A stretch of DNA of 64,000 nt. It comes from VYDC01 sp963667515 (GTDB taxonomy: Bacteria > Chloroflexota > Dehalococcoidia > UBA2979). Each line of letters starts with the position of its first letter. Positions within the stretch are counted from its first letter, which is position 1. A program made the translations under genes and the position numbers. The notes under the pieces were generated by a model. The model was given only the letters and a program-made list of their open reading frames with translations. It was not told the origin of the DNA and did not search any database. Where the stretch lies: NCBI GenBank assembly GCA_963667515.2, contig CAXXXY010000007.1, positions 124,001 through 188,000 on the forward strand, in the 5' to 3' direction. Below are positions 9,902 to 17,372 of this stretch, one piece after another.

Positions 9902-10812
9902 TCGCGCTGGCCGAGAGCACGGAAGCCCTCGAGGGACTGGGGCAGGATCAGCTCCTGCAACCCGGGGTTCGCTTGCTGCTGAACGAACTGCAGCGGGCTC
10001 CCGCCCGGCCCCCCCGGCGCGAAGCGCGTGACCGGCGCCTCGTCGCGCGCCCAGACCGTCAGCGCGAAGCGGCCGAAGACCCCATCCATCGTGATGCCGA
10101 GGCCCGTGAACTCGTAAGGCTCGCTCTCGAAGACGAGGTGGTACACCGTCTGCTCCGCCCCCCGGCTCGCGTCGCGCGTCGCGAAGATCAGATGCGGCTT
10201 CGCCCGCAGCGCCGCCTCTATCCCCGGTGTCAGATGCGGCTTCGCCCGCAGCGCCGCCTCTATCCCCGGTGTCGCCTGCGCCACGCCGAGATCCATGATC
10301 GCGAAGACCACGCTCTCGAAGTTGCCGTTCTCGTCAGTTCCAGCGCGCGTCTCGCAATTCGTCGGGCGGAAGCGGCCGAGCGCCGCGCAGTTCAGCGGCT
10401 TCCGTTCCATGAGCGACACAAGGGCGCTTCCGTCGCCGCTCTCCACCGCCGCGAGCGCCGCGTTCACGCCGGGGACCCCGCGCAGCAGCTCGATGCCGCT
10501 TCGCACGTCGGTCGCACCCGCCGTTGAGGGGGTCGGGTAGGGCGTCGCCTTCGGCAGCTTCGAGAGGCCGTCGTCCGGCGTGGGAACGACGTTCGTTCCG
10601 CGATCCTCGGCGTCGCTCGGCGCGATCGGGTCGGGCGTGTGCTCGGGGCCGCGCGGCACCGAGACGTCGACGGCGTTGCCGCCGAGCTCCGTCTCGGGCT
10701 GCGCATCGGACGGCCGCGGAAGCGCGACCGCGATCGCCGCGGCCACGAGCAGCCCGGCCGCGAGGGCGACGACGCGGAACGTCACCGTGGCGTCGGGCTG
10801 TCGAGGAGCCAT
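9898..10812 (-). CDS. Secreted or membrane-anchored hypothetical protein with internal 14-residue duplication
   Basis: A 304-residue protein with an N-terminal hydrophobic segment (FRVVALAAGLLVAAAIAVAL) that would act as signal peptide or anchor. A Pro/Thr-rich linker follows, then a globular domain of unknown family containing one Cys pair (NCAALG, NCETRAG). A block TPGIEAALRAKPHL is repeated twice in a row because of a 42-bp in-frame duplication at 10188-10271. I chose ATG 10812, directly before the hydrophobic helix. It is divergent from the xdhC-like gene. No function is assigned. Confidence 0.65.
   Translation of the reverse strand: MAPRQPDATVTFRVVALAAGLLVAAAIAVALPRPSDAQPETELGGNAVDVSVPRGPEHTPDPIAPSDAEDRGTNVVPTPDDGLSKLPKATPYPTPSTAGATDVRSGIELLRGVPGVNAALAAVESGDGSALVSLMERKPLNCAALGRFRPTNCETRAGTDENGNFESVVFAIMDLGVAQATPGIEAALRAKPHLTPGIEAALRAKPHLIFATRDASRGAEQTVYHLVFESEPYEFTGLGITMDGVFGRFALTVWARDEAPVTRFAPGGPGGSPLQFVQQQANPGLQELILPQSLEGFRALGQRD
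10188..10271. repeat. Perfect 42-bp tandem duplication inside a CDS
   Basis: Two identical 42-bp units (10188-10229 and 10230-10271) encode the repeated TPGIEAALRAKPHL. Their identity implies a recent duplication. The length is a multiple of three, so the frame is kept. Confidence 0.85.
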
Positions 10813-10897
10813 CGCAGCCTTCCGGCGTAGCGCGCTTCGCCGGATCATCGACGCCGCGCGCGGCGCCCGCGATCGTCGGGCCGCTATCATCGGCGCG

Positions 10898-11758
10898 ATG
10901 AACGCCGAGGAGCGCGCGCGCCTGCTGGAGGACGTGGAGCGGGCGCAGGCCGGCGGGGCGCCGGTCGCGGTCGTGACGGCGACGCACCCGGGCGAGCCGC
11001 CGCTCGCCGAGCGCGGGGCGAAGCTGCTGGTGCGGCGCGACCCGCACGACAGCTCGCTCGGCACGCTGGGGGACGCGGCGCTCGACGCGCTCGTCGCGGA
11101 CGCCGCGCGCGAGGCGCTGCGCGCCCACCCGCGGCCCGCCGTGCAGACGCTCTACGTCGCGGCGACGGGCGGTGACGACGGCGGGCTCGAGCTCACGGCG
11201 CGCCGCCACGAATCCACGCCCCGGGGCGCGCAGCTCATGCTCGAGCTGTTCGAGGCGCCCGCGCGCCTCGTCGTGGTCGGCGGCGGGCACGTCGGGCTGG
11301 CGCTCGCGGAGATGGGCGCGATCCTCGGCCTCGAGGTCACCGTGCTCGACGACCGCCCGGAGTTCGCGAACGCCGAGCGCTTCCCGATGGCGCAGGAGGT
11401 GCGCGCCGGCGAGATCGACGCGGAGCTGGACGCGATGGACCTCGCGGGGGCGTGCTCGGTGGTGCTGGTCTCGCGCGGCCACAAGCAGGACGAGCTGGCG
11501 CTGCGGCACTCGGTGGGGCGCGGGGCGGCCTACGTGGGGATGATCGGGAGCCGCCGCCGCACGCGCACGGTGCTGGAGAGCCTGGAGCGGGACGGCGTCG
11601 ACGCGGGCGAGCTGGCGCGCGTCCACACTCCGATCGGCCTCAACATCGGCGCCGAGACGCCCGAGGAGATCGCCGTCTCGATCCTCGCCGAGATCGTGAT
11701 GGAGCGCCGCGGCGGCGGCGGCGCGCCGATGCGCCCCGTCGCCGAGTTGGCGCCCTAG
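10898..11758 (+). CDS. XdhC/CoxI-family protein with Rossmann domain
   Basis: A 286-residue XdhC-type accessory protein. The C-terminal Rossmann domain starts with VVVGGGHVGLALAEMGAILG and continues to TVLDDRPEFANAERFP, the family signature. Further on are VSRGHKQDELAL and GMIGSRRRTRTV, and IGLNIGAETPEEIAVSI is diagnostic. XdhC binds the molybdenum cofactor and helps its sulfuration and insertion into xanthine- or CO-dehydrogenase-type enzymes. The next three genes belong to the same maturation theme. TATCAT ends 7 bases before the ATG, suggesting a leaderless message. Confidence 0.88.
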   Translation: MNAEERARLLEDVERAQAGGAPVAVVTATHPGEPPLAERGAKLLVRRDPHDSSLGTLGDAALDALVADAAREALRAHPRPAVQTLYVAATGGDDGGLELTARRHESTPRGAQLMLELFEAPARLVVVGGGHVGLALAEMGAILGLEVTVLDDRPEFANAERFPMAQEVRAGEIDAELDAMDLAGACSVVLVSRGHKQDELALRHSVGRGAAYVGMIGSRRRTRTVLESLERDGVDAGELARVHTPIGLNIGAETPEEIAVSILAEIVMERRGGGGAPMRPVAELAP

Positions 11759-11846
11759 CTCCGAGCCACCCGGCTGCGAACGCCGCCGCGCCCGCCCGAT
11801 GCTGATGACGTCACCCGTTCTGCTAGGATCGGGCGTCGGAGGGCCG

Positions 11847-12161
11847 ATGGACCGCGAGATCTACGCCGAGATTCGAGAGGCGCTGCACGAGGGTCAGCCG
11901 CGCGTGCTCGCGACCGTCTCCTCGGCGGTGGGCTCCACGCCGCGCAAGCCCGGCGCGCGCATGCTGCTGCGCCCCGACGGCTCCTTCGTCGGCACCATCG
12001 GCGGCGGCTGCGGCGAGGCCGAGGTGTGGGCCGACGCGATGGAGACGATGGCCGATGGCGAGCCCCGCGTCGTGCTCGTCGACCTCACCGAGCCCGTCGA
12101 CGGCGAGGACAAGATCTGCGGCGGCGTGCTCGAGGTCTTCGTCGAGCGCATCACCGGCTAG
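11847..12161 (+). CDS. XdhC/CoxI N-terminal domain protein
   Basis: A 104-residue protein corresponding to the stand-alone XdhC_CoxI domain. VLATVSSAVGSTPRKPGARMLL and then TIGGGCGEAEVW carry the conserved Cys, and KICGGVLEVFVE the second Cys-Gly-Gly. Together with the preceding Rossmann protein it rebuilds a full XdhC. Stand-alone forms occur beside CO dehydrogenase (cox) genes. I chose ATG 11847 because the conserved domain starts there and a GGAGGG purine run precedes it. Confidence 0.85.
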   Translation: MDREIYAEIREALHEGQPRVLATVSSAVGSTPRKPGARMLLRPDGSFVGTIGGGCGEAEVWADAMETMADGEPRVVLVDLTEPVDGEDKICGGVLEVFVERITG

Positions 12162-12221
12162 CATCCCCTCCCGCACCCCTCTCGTCGCGCTGCCCGCCGT
12201 TCAGCCGCTAAGTTCGGCGCC

Positions 12222-13148
12222 ATGACCGCCTTCGAGTCCATCGACGACGTGCTGGCGCGGCTCTCGGCGCAGGGCTACCTCGCCGACCGCGCGCTCGCCA
12301 CCACGGTCTACCTCGGGCAGGCGCTGGAGAAGCCGCTGCTGCTGGAGGGCGAGGCCGGCGTCGGCAAGACTGAGCTGGCGAAGGCGATCGCCGCGGCGCG
12401 CGGCGCGCGGCTGATCCGGCTGCAGTGCTACGAGGGCCTCGACGCCTCGCAGGCGCTCTACGAGTGGAATTACCCGCGCCAGCTGCTGCACATCCGCCTC
12501 GCGGGCGAGGCAGGCGGCGCCGAGGGCTCGGCCGATGGCGACGGGCGCGCCGCGCTGGAGCGCTCGCTGTTCGGCGAGGAGTACCTCGTGCGTCGCCCGC
12601 TGCTCGAGGCGATCCTCGCCGAGGACGAGGAGCCGCCCGTGCTGCTCGTCGACGAGGTCGACCGCGCCGACGAGGAGTTCGAGGCGTTCCTGCTGGAGGT
12701 GCTCTCGGACTTCCAGATCTCGATCCCCGAGCTGGGCACGCTGACCGCCCGCCGCCGCCCCTTCGTGGTCCTCACCTCGAACCGCACGCGCGAGCTGCAC
12801 GACGCGCTGAAGCGCCGCTGCCTCTACCTCTGGCTCGACTACCCGGACGTCGAACGCGAGCAGGCGATCCTGCACGCGCGCGTCCCCGGGCATCGAGGAC
12901 GCGCTGGCGCGGCAGGTTGCGAGTTCATGCGGCTCCTGCGCGAGCGCGACTTCTACAAGCGCCCCGGCGTCGCCGAGACGATCGACTGGGCGCTGGCGCT
13001 GGCGGCGCTCTCCCGCGACAGCCTCGACGAGGCCACCGTCGAGGAGACGCTGGGCTGCCTCTTCAAGTACCGCGATGACGTGGAGCGCTTCCGCGAGAGC
13101 AACATCGGCCAGGTGCTCGCCCAGGTCGACATCGACCGCTCGATGTAG
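12222..13148 (+). CDS. MoxR/CoxD-type AAA+ ATPase (with a locally shifted segment)
   Basis: A 308-residue MoxR-family AAA+ ATPase, most like CoxD, which helps assemble the CO dehydrogenase active site. Walker A is LLEGEAGVGKTELAKAIA, Walker B is PPVLLVDEVDRADEEFEAFLLEVL, and sensor 1 is FVVLTSNRTREL. Around 12882-12922 the protein reads PGHRGRAGAAGCEF. The other frame would give PGIEDALARQ, which fits the family better. That points to an extra G near 12883 and a lost base near 12922 that cancel out. TAAGTT lies 7 bases before the ATG. Confidence 0.85.
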   Translation: MTAFESIDDVLARLSAQGYLADRALATTVYLGQALEKPLLLEGEAGVGKTELAKAIAAARGARLIRLQCYEGLDASQALYEWNYPRQLLHIRLAGEAGGAEGSADGDGRAALERSLFGEEYLVRRPLLEAILAEDEEPPVLLVDEVDRADEEFEAFLLEVLSDFQISIPELGTLTARRRPFVVLTSNRTRELHDALKRRCLYLWLDYPDVEREQAILHARVPGHRGRAGAAGCEFMRLLRERDFYKRPGVAETIDWALALAALSRDSLDEATVEETLGCLFKYRDDVERFRESNIGQVLAQVDIDRSM

Positions 13149-13157
13149 CGCGCGCCC

Positions 13158-14392
13158 GTGCCGAACCCCCCGCAGCTCTCGCCCGACGAGCCGGTGCTCG
13201 ACCTCGACGAGGGCGAGCTGGCCGCCTTCGTCGCGCGCGCGCCGTCGCTGCGGCGCGGCACGCTCGACGGCAACGTCGTCGCTTTCACGCGGCTGCTGCG
13301 CGAGGCGGGGCTGCCGACGACGACCGGCGATGCGCTGGACGCCGCGCGCGCGCTCGCAGCCGTCGGCGTGCAGCGTCGCGACGAGGTGCGCGCCGCGCTC
13401 GCGGCCACGCTGGTGCGCGACCCGGCGGAGCGCCCCCTCTTCGACGCGCTCTTCGAGCAGCTGTGGTCGGGGCGCGAGCCGCCGCCGGCCGCGCTCGCCC
13501 CGCCGCGCGAGCTACCCGCGGGGCAGCGCCGGCCGGAGCCCGCGGGCCGTGTGCAGCGCGCCGCCGTCGAGGGCGAGCTCTACGCGGGTGGCGAGGCGCG
13601 GCCCGCGCCGTCCGCGAGCGAGCGCGCCTACAGCGGGCAGGACCTCGTCACCAGCCGCGACTTCTCGCAGCTGCGGCCGGAGGAGCTGGCGGCGGTGCGG
13701 CGGCGAATCCGCGCGCTCGCCCCGCGCCTCGCCAGCGCGCTCTCGCGCCGGCGCTGCGCCGCGCGGCTCGGTCGCGGCGTTGACCTGCGCCGCTCGATGC
13801 GCCGCGCGGCGCGCCGCCACGGTGAGACTGCGCGAGCTGGAGCGCACTCGCCGCCGCCGCACGCGGCTCGTGGTGCTCGCCGACGTCTCGGGCTCGATGG
13901 ACCTCTACTCGCGCTTCCTGGTGCAGTTCCTCTACGGCCTCCAGCAGGAGCTGCGCGGCGTCTCCACCTTCGTCTTCTCCACGCGGCTGTTCGAGGTGAC
14001 GCCGATGCTGCGCGCGCTCCTTCGACGCGGCGCTGCGGCTGGTGGCGCAGTCCGTGGATGGCTGGAGCGGCGGCACGCAGATCGGCGCCGCGCTGGCGGA
14101 CTTCAACCGCCGCTACGGGCGCGAGCGCGTGGGCCGCGACACGGTGCTGATCGTGCTCTCGGACGGCTGGGACCGCGGCGACGCGGAGAGCGTGGGGCGC
14201 GAGATGGCGCTGCTGCACCGCCGCGCGCGCCGCGTGATCTGGCTGAACCCGCTGCTGGGCTCGCCGGGCTACCGGCCGCTCGCGGGCGGGATGGCGGCGG
14301 CGCTGCCGCACTGCGACGAGTTTCTGCCCGCGCACAACGTCGACTCGCTGGTGGCGCTCGGGCGGCGGCTGCTCGCGCTGGCCGCGAGCTAG
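13158..14392 (+). pseudogene. VWA-domain CoxE-like protein, interrupted by two frameshifts
   Basis: This is the usual partner of a MoxR ATPase. The N-terminal part is intact in one frame to about 13820 (VLDLDEGELAAFVARAPSLR through QDLVTSRDFSQLRPEELAAVRRRI). The VWA core with its metal-binding motif VVLADVSGSMDLYSRF lies in a second frame. The end (GWSGGTQIGAALADFNRRYG, VLSDGWDRGD) is in a third frame entered near 14020-14040. Summing the three pieces gives a protein of normal length (about 410 residues). Either the gene is decayed or the assembly has two indel errors. Its TAG stop lies in the CTAG target of IS copy 1. Confidence 0.8.
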
Positions 14393-15444
14393 CTGTAGTT
14401 CCCACGTAGGTTGTTGACAGGATGAGGGGCCTCGCCCGCTGCTGTGTGTGACAGCACGGCAGTAGCGAGGAGAGGACACCCTCATGGCCCATCGTAACGC
14501 GCGGCTGACGCCGCTGACCCGACTCGAGCTCGTGCGGGAAGTGGACGCCGGCTGGCCCCAGGCTGAGGTCGCTCGCCACTTCCGCGTCTCCCGCCACACC
14601 GTTGCCAAGTGGCTGGGGCGCTTCCGGGCGGAGGGAGCGGCAGGGCTCGAGGACCGCAGCTCCGCCCCGCGCGCGCATCCCCGGCGCACGCCGCCCGAGC
14701 TGGAGCGACGCATCTGCGCCGTGCGACGCACGCAGGGATTCGGGCCGCATCGCATCCAGTGGGCGCTCGGGGTCGCCCGCTCCACGGTCTACGCCGTGCT
14801 GCGGCGCCGCGGCCTCAACCGGCTCGACCGCCTGCACCGCGTCACCCGGGAGCCGGTCCGCTACGAGCACGACGCCCCCGGCGACCTGCTGCATCTCGAC
14901 GTGAAGAAGCTCGGGCGCGTCCCCGAGGGCGGCGGCAAGCGAATGGCGCCTGGCTTCGCCGAGACGCGCTCCGGGCCGCATTCGCGGCGTTCGCTGGGGC
15001 TGGAGTACCTACACGTCGCCGTCGACGACCACAGCCGTTACGCCTACGTCTCCGTCCTGCCCGACGAGCGTGGCGCGAGCTGCGCCGCCTTCCTCGAGCA
15101 GGCGCTCGCGGCCTTCCGCCGGCGTGGCGTGCGCGTGCGCCGGGTCCTGACCGACAACGCGAAAGCCTACACCGTCGCCCGCAGCTTCCACGGCGCCGCC
15201 GCTGCCGCAGACGTGCGGCTGTCGCACACGCGGCCCTACCGCCCGCAGACGAACGGCAAAGCCGAGCGTTTCATCCAGATCCTGCAGAACGAGTGGGCCT
15301 ACGCCCGCCCCTACCGCTCCAACGCCGAGCGGCTGCGCCAGCTCCCACGCTGGCTCTACCGCTACAATCACCGCCGACCGCACGGCGGCGTCGGCGGGGC
15401 CGTCCCCGCCTCCCGCCTGTGAACAACCTTCCTGGGTAGTACAG
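14393..15444 (+). mobile_element. IS481-family insertion sequence, copy 1
   Basis: A 1052-bp element with imperfect inverted ends. The left begins TGTAGTTCCCACGTAGG (from 14394); the right, read inward, begins TGTACTACCCAGGAAGG. They match at 23 of the first 28 positions. It is flanked by direct CTAG copies (14389-14392 and 15445-15448), and the left CTAG includes the stop codon of the VWA gene. It contains one transposase gene. Copies at 19709, 33083, 35537 and 62326 are nearly identical. Confidence 0.95.
14484..15422 (+). CDS. IS481-family transposase, copy 1
   Basis: A 312-residue DDE transposase. Two N-terminal helix-turn-helix regions (ARHFRVSRHTVAKWLGRF and the GFGPHRIQWALG region) precede an rve-type catalytic core. 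Candidate catalytic acids are Asp in LLHLDVKKLG, Asp in VLTDNAKAY and Glu in NGKAERFIQ. A purine-rich ribosome site (GAGGAGAGGA) lies just upstream of the ATG. The gene stops at SRL; the expected IS481-type ending VNNLPG is present in another frame over the right terminal repeat in all copies. Confidence 0.95.
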   Translation: MAHRNARLTPLTRLELVREVDAGWPQAEVARHFRVSRHTVAKWLGRFRAEGAAGLEDRSSAPRAHPRRTPPELERRICAVRRTQGFGPHRIQWALGVARSTVYAVLRRRGLNRLDRLHRVTREPVRYEHDAPGDLLHLDVKKLGRVPEGGGKRMAPGFAETRSGPHSRRSLGLEYLHVAVDDHSRYAYVSVLPDERGASCAAFLEQALAAFRRRGVRVRRVLTDNAKAYTVARSFHGAAAAADVRLSHTRPYRPQTNGKAERFIQILQNEWAYARPYRSNAERLRQLPRWLYRYNHRRPHGGVGGAVPASRL

Positions 15445-15448
15445 CTAG

Positions 15449-15742
15449 CCGCCGCGAGCCGGGGGCCGGGGGCGGGGGCCGCGGGCGGGGGACGCGGGCG
15501 AGGCGCGAGCCGCGAGCGAGGCGCGGCGGGCGGGGCGGGCGGAATCCGCTTCGCGCGGGCGCTCGTACAGTGGAGGCGTGGCCGAGGGCTGCGCGTCCGG
15601 AGAGCGCCCCCGGCGCGCCCCATTCCGGCGGCGCGCTTCGGGGGCGCGGTGATACGATGCGGGGTGCCGCGCCCGGTCGCGCGAGCGGCCGGCACGGCTC
15701 GCCGGGGCAGCACCCGCCGACGCGGGGAGTAGGGACGGACCG
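15449..15742. other. Intergenic region with G-rich tract
   Basis: No gene is seen between IS copy 1 and tatA. At 15461-15491 runs of three to five G are separated by one to four bases, matching a G-quadruplex pattern on the plus strand. The rest is simple GC-rich sequence. TACGAT at 15653-15658 could be a minus-10 for tatA, but no convincing minus-35 accompanies it. Confidence 0.4.
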
Positions 15743-15991
15743 ATGATCGGAAGCCTGGGCTGGCAAGAACTGCTCATCATCCTCGTGATCCTCGCGCTGC
15801 TGTTCGGCGCGTCGCGCGTGGCGGGCCTCGGCGGTGCGCTGGGCAAGGGCATCCGCGAGTTCCGCCGCGAGGCGCGTGGCGAGGACGAGGGCGACGGCGA
15901 CGGCTCGGGCGGCGACTCGGGCGACGGCGCCGCCTCCGGGAGCACCTCCAGCGGCGGCTCCTCCTCCAGCGACAAGGGCGGCAGTAGCTAG
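15743..15991 (+). CDS. tatA: Sec-independent protein translocase subunit TatA/TatE
   Basis: An 82-residue TatA-family protein. One N-terminal membrane helix (WQELLIILVILALLFGASRV) is followed by the hinge GLGGALGKGIREFRRE, an amphipathic helix containing the usual FR motif. An acidic, Gly/Ser-rich disordered tail ends the protein. TatA oligomers form the passage for folded proteins, and the Rieske protein encoded at 45.5 kb is a typical Tat client. tatC is not in this window. A GC-rich hairpin 65 bases after the stop probably ends transcription. Confidence 0.92.
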   Translation: MIGSLGWQELLIILVILALLFGASRVAGLGGALGKGIREFRREARGEDEGDGDGSGGDSGDGAASGSTSSGGSSSSDKGGSS

Positions 15992-16055
15992 CGGCGCCCG
16001 CTCGGCGCGCCCCGGCCCTGCGCCGGATCGCGCCACGGTGACGTGCTAGCGTGCG

Positions 16056-16081
16056 GCGCGCGGCCACTGGCCGCGCGCTTT
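16056..16081 (+). terminator. Hairpin terminator after tatA
   Basis: GCGCGCGGCC and GGCCGCGCGC form a perfect 10-bp stem with a 3-base loop, followed by only three T. It is a plausible weak intrinsic terminator. Confidence 0.55.
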
Positions 16082-16138
16082 CGCGTCCAGCGCCGCGTCG
16101 CCCGCGGCGACCGCGGCGACCGCCGCCAGGGGAGCACC

Positions 16139-17149
16139 GTGGAGATCGTCGCCGGCCTGCATCAGATCAAGACGCCGATGCCACGGCCGGAGCTCCCCTA
16201 CGTCTTCGCCTATCTCTTCGAGGGCGCAGACGGCGTCACCCTCTTCGACTCCGGCTTCGGCACGCCCGAGGCGACGGCGGCGCTGACCGCAGGGCTCGCC
16301 GCGCTCGGGCACGAGCCCGCCGAGGTGCGGCGGCTGATCATCTCGCACGGCCACCCCGACCACTACGGCATGGCGGGCTGGGTGAAGGAGCGCGCGCCCG
16401 GCTGCGAGCTGGTGATGCTGGAGCAGGAGTGGAGCTGGCTGCTCGCGCGCGAAGGCACGCCTGAGGAGTGGATGCGCCGCTCCGATCTGTGGCTGACTCG
16501 GCACGGCATGGGCGATGACGAGATCGACGCGGGTCACCGCGCGGAGGAGGCCTCGGGCCGCGGCCGCATGGGCTCCTGGGAGAACGTCGAGCCCGACACG
16601 CTGATCACCGACGGCGAGCTGCTCGCCTTCGACGGCTGGGAGCTGGAGGCGGTCTGGACGCCGGGCCACACCCCCGGCCACCTCTGCATGTTCGAGCGCC
16701 GGCACCGGCTAATGCTGACCGGCGACCACGTGCTGCCCCACATCTCGCCCAACGTCTCGCTGCACGCCGAGCAGGAGGGCGCGAGCCCGCTGGTCGACTT
16801 CCGGCGCTCGCTGGAGCGCGTCGCCACCTACGACAGCGCGCTGGGGCTGCCCGCGCACGAGTTCACGATCGCCGACCTGCCGGGGCGCTGCCGCGAGCTG
16901 CTGCACCACCACGACGAGCGGCTGGACGAGGTGACGGCCGCCGTCGCCGTCGCGCCCCCCGAGCGCGGAGCCACGGCGCGCGAGGTCGCTGAGCGCGTGC
17001 ACTGGAACACCGGCGCCTTCGCCGACTTCCCGTTGATGATGCAGCGCTCGGCGATCGGCGAGACGCTCTCGCACCTCCAGCTGCTCGCCGACGACGGCCG
17101 CCTCGCCCGCGTCGAGGACGGCGACGACGCGGTCCACTGGCGCGCCTGA
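16139..17149 (+). CDS. Metallo-beta-lactamase-fold hydrolase
   Basis: A 336-residue MBL-fold protein. The zinc motif appears as IISHGHPDHYGMAGW (HxHxDH at about residue 76), with a later metal histidine in TPGHTPGHLCMF and an Asp in LTGDHVLPH. A C-terminal segment of about 90 residues is helical and winged-helix-like, ending LLADDGRLARVED. That architecture matches the glyoxalase-II/LACTB2-like subgroup. The substrate is unknown. The GTG start at 16139 is preceded by AGGGGAGC. Confidence 0.85.
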   Translation: MEIVAGLHQIKTPMPRPELPYVFAYLFEGADGVTLFDSGFGTPEATAALTAGLAALGHEPAEVRRLIISHGHPDHYGMAGWVKERAPGCELVMLEQEWSWLLAREGTPEEWMRRSDLWLTRHGMGDDEIDAGHRAEEASGRGRMGSWENVEPDTLITDGELLAFDGWELEAVWTPGHTPGHLCMFERRHRLMLTGDHVLPHISPNVSLHAEQEGASPLVDFRRSLERVATYDSALGLPAHEFTIADLPGRCRELLHHHDERLDEVTAAVAVAPPERGATAREVAERVHWNTGAFADFPLMMQRSAIGETLSHLQLLADDGRLARVEDGDDAVHWRA

Positions 17150-17160
17150 TCCTTTCGGAC

Positions 17161-17358
17161 GGGCTGCCGGCAGCGTTCCGCTGCACCGCGGTGGCTGCCG
17201 CTGCTCGCGGACCGCGCCCGTCTCCGCTTCGACCCGCCGAGCGCGCTCGGGCCTGGCCACCGGCGTCGCCGCGCCCTCTTCGGCGCTACCCCCGCGCATG
17301 GATGTAGGCGCACTCTCCGAGGAGCGGCAGCCCGTGCGGTGCAGCGGAACGCTGCCGT
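17161..17358. repeat. Inverted pair of a structured dispersed element
   Basis: The 21-bp sequence at 17169-17189 recurs as an exact inverse at 17336-17356, and similarity extends on the inner side over AGCGGCAGCC. Each copy contains a stem GCAGCG / CGCTGC closed by GAA (17341-17355 in the plus copy). A third copy at 60777 has GCAACG / CGTTGC around the same GAA, a compensatory change. The pair fills most of the gap between the MBL gene and murT. Confidence 0.65.
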
Positions 17359-17372
17359 GGGAGAATCGAGCG

